Below are positions 60,451-64,000 of a DNA stretch of 64,000 nucleotides, piece after piece. The translations under genes were made by a program, and so were the position numbers. Within the stretch, counting starts at the first letter, position 1, and each line of letters begins with the position of its first letter. The stretch lies in the NCBI GenBank assembly GCA_023150935.1, contig JAKLJW010000018.1:1-64000 (forward strand), written 5' to 3'. Below the pieces are notes generated by a model. It searched no databases, was not told the DNA's origin, and worked only from the letters and a program-made list of their open reading frames with translations. This DNA comes from Candidatus Binatia bacterium. Its GTDB lineage: Bacteria > Desulfobacterota > Binatia > HRBIN30.

Positions 60451-60487
60451 TCAGTGAAAACTGAACCTAACGTCATATTCGGATATG
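60451..60487. promoter_or_regulatory. Two inverted repeats in the TetR/di-iron spacer
   Basis: TCAGT-GAAA-ACTGA (60451-60464) and CATAT-TCGG-ATATG (60474-60487) are perfect dyads just upstream of a -35-like box. TetR proteins bind palindromes of this size; either or both may be operators. Confidence 0.55.
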
Positions 60488-60489
60488 CC

Positions 60490-60518
60490 TTGACTCAGTT
60501 TGATCGTGCCGGTACGGT
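60490..60518 (+). promoter_or_regulatory. Sigma70-like promoter of the di-iron gene
   Basis: TTGACT at 60490-60495 and TACGGT at 60513-60518 are separated by 17 bp. The -35 lies next to the second dyad. Confidence 0.5.
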
Positions 60519-60579
60519 CGGGTCGGCTAGCAGTTGGCATGTTCCGGGGTTGTCCCCGGCTAGAAAAGGAGACGGACCC

Positions 60580-61599
60580 ATGGCCAGCGCCCCCGTGATC
60601 CCATCGGCACCGCGAACGGATGCCGAGTTGGAAACCATTCTCACCTCCTTCGATACGAACTACACGTGGAAATACGGGACCGTGAAAGACGGCCTGCGTG
60701 ACCTCTACGAGAAGGCCAAGCGGGAGCAGTGGAACGGCACCACGCAGCTCGCGTGGAACACGCACGTCGACCCCGAAAGCGAGATCATCCCGCAGGCCTT
60801 CAACCCGCTCGACGACTACGGTCCGTACAAGCAGCTCAGCATCAAGCAGCGCAAGCACATGCGGCACGCGACGCTGTCCTGGCAGTTGTCGCAGTTCCTG
60901 CACGGCGAGCAGGGCGCACTGATCGTCGCCTCTCAGTTGGTCGGGGCGGTGCCGTGGATCGACGCCAAGTACTATGCCTCCACGCAGACCATGGACGAGG
61001 CGCGCCATGTCGAGGTGTTCGCGCGCTACGTGCAGTCCAAGCTGGAATGGGAGTGGCCGATCAACGTCAACCTGAAGAAGCTGCTCGACTCCATAATCTG
61101 CGACCAGCGTTGGGACATGAAGTACCTCGGCATGCAGATCCTGGTCGAGGGGCTGGCGATGGCCGCTTTTTCCAGCATGTATCAGATGGCCCGCGAGCCG
61201 CTGGTCAAGGACCTGTTGCACTACGTCATGAAGGACGAATCGCGCCACGTGGCTTTCGGAGTACTGTCGCTGCGGGACTTCTACACCGACATGCCCGAGA
61301 ACGAACGGCGGGTGCGCGAGGAGTTCGTCATCGAGGGCTGTACGCTTATGCGCGACCGCCTGCTCGCGTTAGAGGTTTCCCGCTACATGGGGTTCAACGT
61401 CGACGAGGTGCGCCAGCTAGTGCTCGCGTCGCCGGTGATGAAGATGTTTCGGCAGGCGCTGTTTTCGCGCATTGTTCCGAACATCAAGAAGCTCGGGCTG
61501 CTGACCCCCCGCGTGCGCTCGGCGTTCGAAGAGCTCGAGATCATTCATTTCGAGACCCACGATCCGGAAGCGGCCGACCGGGAGTTGGGCCTGGGGTAG
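60580..61599 (+). CDS. Ferritin-like di-iron protein (putative oxygenase/desaturase)
   Basis: 339 residues. Di-iron ligands read from sequence: Glu110 (HGEQGAL), Glu140 and His143 (DEARHVEV), Glu190 (VEGLAM), Glu220 and His223 (DESRHVAFG), i.e. two ExxH pairs and two single Glu, as in ferritin-like oxygenases (AurF and related). AAAAGGAG precedes ATG 60580. The TetR neighbour suggests induction by a small substrate such as an aromatic or lipid. Substrate unknown. Confidence 0.85.
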   Translation: MASAPVIPSAPRTDAELETILTSFDTNYTWKYGTVKDGLRDLYEKAKREQWNGTTQLAWNTHVDPESEIIPQAFNPLDDYGPYKQLSIKQRKHMRHATLSWQLSQFLHGEQGALIVASQLVGAVPWIDAKYYASTQTMDEARHVEVFARYVQSKLEWEWPINVNLKKLLDSIICDQRWDMKYLGMQILVEGLAMAAFSSMYQMAREPLVKDLLHYVMKDESRHVAFGVLSLRDFYTDMPENERRVREEFVIEGCTLMRDRLLALEVSRYMGFNVDEVRQLVLASPVMKMFRQALFSRIVPNIKKLGLLTPRVRSAFEELEIIHFETHDPEAADRELGLG

Positions 61600-61750
61600 G
61601 GCGCGCCGCCGCGCCTTGCCCCCGAAGCCGCGGCATCTCCTTTCCACGGCCGTCCGAACGCGGGCGGCTGGCGGTGCGGAAACCCATTTGGCGTCCGTCG
61701 TGGATGTAAGCTACATTCGGACACCAATTGCAGTTTCCAAGGAGTTCCGT

Positions 61751-63634
61751 ATGGCTACCGCGAAATCGTCCCGGCCGGCATCGATCGGTCTTGCTGCCGC
61801 CCCCGAAGGGGAGGCGGGCGGCGCCAGGACCGCCGCGCCGCACCCACTGGCCGGCACCACCATGAGCAACGCCGACATCCTCGTTCAGGTGCTCGCCGAC
61901 GAAGGTGTCGATACGGTGTTCGGGTACAGTGGCGGGGCCATCCTGCCGACTTACGATGCCATCTTTCGTTATAACGATGGTCACCCCGGAGCGGAGATCA
62001 GGCTGATTGTCCCTGCCACCGAACAGGGCGCCGGATTCATGGCCGCCGGCTTTGCGCGGTCCAGTGGCCGCGTCGGCGTCGCGGTGGTGACCTCCGGGCC
62101 CGGCGCCACCAACACGCTCACCCCGATTCGCGACTGCCAGGCCGATTCCGTGCCGATGGTCCTGATCACCGGCCAGGTGCCGCGCGCCGCCATGGGCAGC
62201 GACGCTTTCCAGGAAGCGCCCGTGTTCAACATCATGGCCGCCTGCGCCAAACATGTCTTCCTCGTCACCGACGAAACCAAGGTCGAAGCGGTGATGCGCA
62301 GCGCCTTCGACATCGCGCGCAGCGGACGCCCCGGTCCGGTCGTGGTCGACCTGCCGCGTGACGTCCAGCTACTCCGGCACGTGTTCAAGGGCTCCGGCTT
62401 GCTGCGTATGCGCGGCTACGAAGAGCGTCTGCACGAATTGAAGAACGCAACGCTGTCGCCGGCCGACGCGGAGGCCTTTTATGCCCTGCTGGCACGGTCC
62501 GAGCGCCCGCTGATCTACGCCGGCGGCGGAGTCATTAACGGCGACAGCGCGCCACTCCTGCGCGCTTTTGCGGAGCGCTTTCGGATCCCCGTGGTAACCA
62601 CCCTGCTCGGTATCGGCGGCATCGACACCACAAACGAGCTGTGCCTGCACATGCTCGGCATGCACGGTACGGCGTACGCGAACTATGCCGTCGAGGACTG
62701 CGACTTCCTGTTCGCCGTCGGCGCCCGCTTCGACGACCGCGTCGCCGGCAAGGTCAAGGAATTCGCGCCGAACGCAAGGATCGCCCACCTCGACATCGAC
62801 GCATCGGAAATCGGTAAGGTCAAACGCGTCGATTGGGCCCACGTTGCCGACGCCCGCCGCGGACTGGAGCAACTGATCGAAGCCGGCGCCGGCTTCGAAA
62901 AGGACTTCAGCCGCTGGCTCAAACACGTTCGCGCCCTGAAGCAGAACCACCCGCTCAACTGGGACCGCGAGTCGCGCCTTATCCAGGCCGAGTACGTGCT
63001 CTCCACCTTGAACGAGATCACCCGGGGCGAAGCCATCGTCAGCACGGGTGTCGGTCAGCACCAGATGTTCGCCGCCCAGTACCTCGACTTCGTTCACCCG
63101 CGCACCTGGTTAACCTCGGGCAGCATGGGGACGATGGGGTTCGGACTCCCGGCAGCCATCGGCGCCCAGCTTGCCAACCCCGACAAGCTCGTCATCGACG
63201 TCGACGGCGACGGCAGCATCCGCATGAACCTGGGCGAACTGGAAACCCTCACGACGTACGACATCCCAGTGAAGGTGCTCCTCCTCAACAACCTCGGCGA
63301 CGGCATGGTCCGGCAGTGGCAGGATCTCTTTTACGCCAACCGCTATGCCGGGTCGGACAAGACTCTGCACAAGAAGGATTTCGTCAAAGCCTGCGAGGCA
63401 GACGGCTTCACCTTCTCGCGCCGGGTGACCCGGATCGAAGACGTGCGCGATGCCCTAGAGGCGTTCGTGAACCACAAGGGCCCGGCCTTCATCGAGGTCA
63501 TGACGGACCAATCAGCGCACGTCTATCCCATGGTCGGTCCGGGAATGGGATACAAGGACATGATCACCGGCAGGCACATCGCGGCCCGCACGCAGGGTCC
63601 GGAAACGGCGGAGGAACCGGAAGCGTATTTCTGA
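61751..63634 (+). CDS. Acetolactate synthase-like ThDP enzyme
   Basis: 627 residues after an N-terminal Ala/Gly-rich extension of about 37. FGYSGGAILPTYDA, TSGPGATN, GARFDDRVAGK, GVGQHQMFAAQY and the ThDP motif GDGSIRMNLGELETL (GDG...NN) match acetohydroxyacid synthase large subunits. The catalytic Glu91 is in ATEQGAG, where other AHAS have His-Glu-Gln-Gly. No regulatory subunit gene (ilvN) follows. It could be a catabolic acetolactate synthase; function of this variant is not certain. Confidence 0.85.
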   Translation: MATAKSSRPASIGLAAAPEGEAGGARTAAPHPLAGTTMSNADILVQVLADEGVDTVFGYSGGAILPTYDAIFRYNDGHPGAEIRLIVPATEQGAGFMAAGFARSSGRVGVAVVTSGPGATNTLTPIRDCQADSVPMVLITGQVPRAAMGSDAFQEAPVFNIMAACAKHVFLVTDETKVEAVMRSAFDIARSGRPGPVVVDLPRDVQLLRHVFKGSGLLRMRGYEERLHELKNATLSPADAEAFYALLARSERPLIYAGGGVINGDSAPLLRAFAERFRIPVVTTLLGIGGIDTTNELCLHMLGMHGTAYANYAVEDCDFLFAVGARFDDRVAGKVKEFAPNARIAHLDIDASEIGKVKRVDWAHVADARRGLEQLIEAGAGFEKDFSRWLKHVRALKQNHPLNWDRESRLIQAEYVLSTLNEITRGEAIVSTGVGQHQMFAAQYLDFVHPRTWLTSGSMGTMGFGLPAAIGAQLANPDKLVIDVDGDGSIRMNLGELETLTTYDIPVKVLLLNNLGDGMVRQWQDLFYANRYAGSDKTLHKKDFVKACEADGFTFSRRVTRIEDVRDALEAFVNHKGPAFIEVMTDQSAHVYPMVGPGMGYKDMITGRHIAARTQGPETAEEPEAYF

Positions 63635-63680
63635 TGGCGGTAAGCTGGGGGGAGTCGGCGAGTCGAAAGGTCGAGAAGCC

Positions 63681-63731
63681 GGGGAGTCGGGGAGCCGAAG
63701 GAATTACACTCCTTCGACCCCTCGACTCCCC
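63681..63731. terminator. Bidirectional terminator-like hairpin
   Basis: GGGGAGTCG (63681-63689) pairs with CGACTCCCC (63723-63731), and inside, CGAAGGA (63696-63702) pairs with TCCTTCG (63710-63716) around a 7-nt loop. It lies between convergent genes and suits both. No long T-run follows on the plus strand. Confidence 0.6.
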
Positions 63732-63737
63732 GACGAC

Positions 63738-64000
63738 TCACGAAGCCGCGGCAGCCGGAGGGGCGTCGGCCGCGCCCGCGCGTTCGCTGAACTTCACGGC
63801 CCGGTACTTCTCCGTGGGCAGATTGAAGGTGATGCGTCCGCCTTCGAGCCATGTGTACTCGCCCTTGAGGAGACCGGCCGCCACTTTGTTCATCTTCGCG
63901 TCGTCGTTTGACCACAGTGCCTTGAACGACGCTTTCACCTTGCGCTCGGACAGGCAGCAGAACAGATCGGCCAGCTCGATTGCCCTGGCGGCGTCCGGAT
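63738..64000 (-). CDS. 3' end of a gene of unknown function (5' outside window)
   Basis: The minus frame is open to the right edge. The visible end is ARAIELADLFCCLSERKVKASFKALWS..., ITFNLPTEKYRAVKFSERAG and an Ala/Pro tail. Not recognised. The open frame and normal composition support a real gene. Confidence 0.6.
   Translation of the reverse strand, partial: PDAARAIELADLFCCLSERKVKASFKALWSNDDAKMNKVAAGLLKGEYTWLEGGRITFNLPTEKYRAVKFSERAGAADAPPAAAAS

Noticed and set aside
1-64000. tRNA, rRNA or CRISPR arrays
   Set aside because: I saw no regularly spaced direct repeats and no tRNA or rRNA signature; the tandem repeats present are short and have other explanations.

Overview
The window is GC-rich chromosomal DNA of a Gram-negative (diderm) bacterium. 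It carries an Mla phospholipid-transport operon with a VacJ lipoprotein, ExbB/ExbD proteins, an LPS-heptose epimerase (hldD) and many exported proteins. Methylamine dehydrogenase, a clade II type nitrous oxide reductase cluster and several dockerin-like secreted proteins together recall uncultured Binatota or other former Deltaproteobacteria. That placement is inference; no rRNA or other marker gene is present to test it.

Layout. 1-2300: accessory DNA with the end of a CbbX-type AAA+ ATPase, an MNT/HEPN toxin-antitoxin pair, a DUF433/DUF5615 pair, and a four-helix-bundle (23S IVS type) gene inside nested inverted repeats. 2544-6021: methylamine dehydrogenase operon mauBEDA plus a cytochrome c. 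6327-11068: ExbB, ExbD, a membrane-anchored vWA protein and a large TPR protein, apparently one envelope machine. 11093-16948: threonine ammonia-lyase, an aspartase/fumarase-like lyase, an exported lipoprotein-sorting-like protein, a PA0069-type radical SAM protein and hldD. 17000-29627: a mobile and defence island with a truncated integrase, two 110-bp repeat copies, an AbiEi-HipA fusion, a coupled four-gene operon (unknown protein, QueC-like protein, HTH-ImmA/IrrE protein, PIN nuclease), an IS transposase with a DUF6788 neighbour, a secreted beta-helix protein, toxin-antitoxin debris, a group II intron 3' remnant and a carboxyltransferase fragment. 29624-38901: a sulfur module (DsrE, SQR-like flavoprotein, ArsR-rhodanese regulator) and a nos cluster, transcribed cytochrome c, nosZ, nosL fusion, nosD, nosF, nosY. 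39326-49582: thrH, a DUF7450-repeat exported protein, mlaFEDAC, a second beta-helix/dockerin protein, glutaminyl cyclase and a hot-dog thioesterase. 49611-51659: toxin-antitoxin genes (YefM/YoeB, AbrB/VapC, a decayed RelE) between inverted copies of a G-rich/hairpin element. 51680-64000: a PfkB kinase, a DUF1573 lipoprotein, a cyclase, an Smr protein, bioB, a trans-sulfuration enzyme, an M4-like protease, a TetR regulator divergent from a di-iron protein, an acetolactate-synthase-like enzyme, and a gene cut by the right edge.

How the parts fit. The mau genes would oxidise methylamine in the periplasm and pass electrons to cytochrome c. The nos genes would respire N2O, and the sulfur module beside them could feed electrons from sulfide. 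The island at 17-29 kb and the small one at 49.6-51.7 kb show repeated insertion and decay. The strongest candidate for an undescribed system is the translationally coupled operon at 19870-23636.
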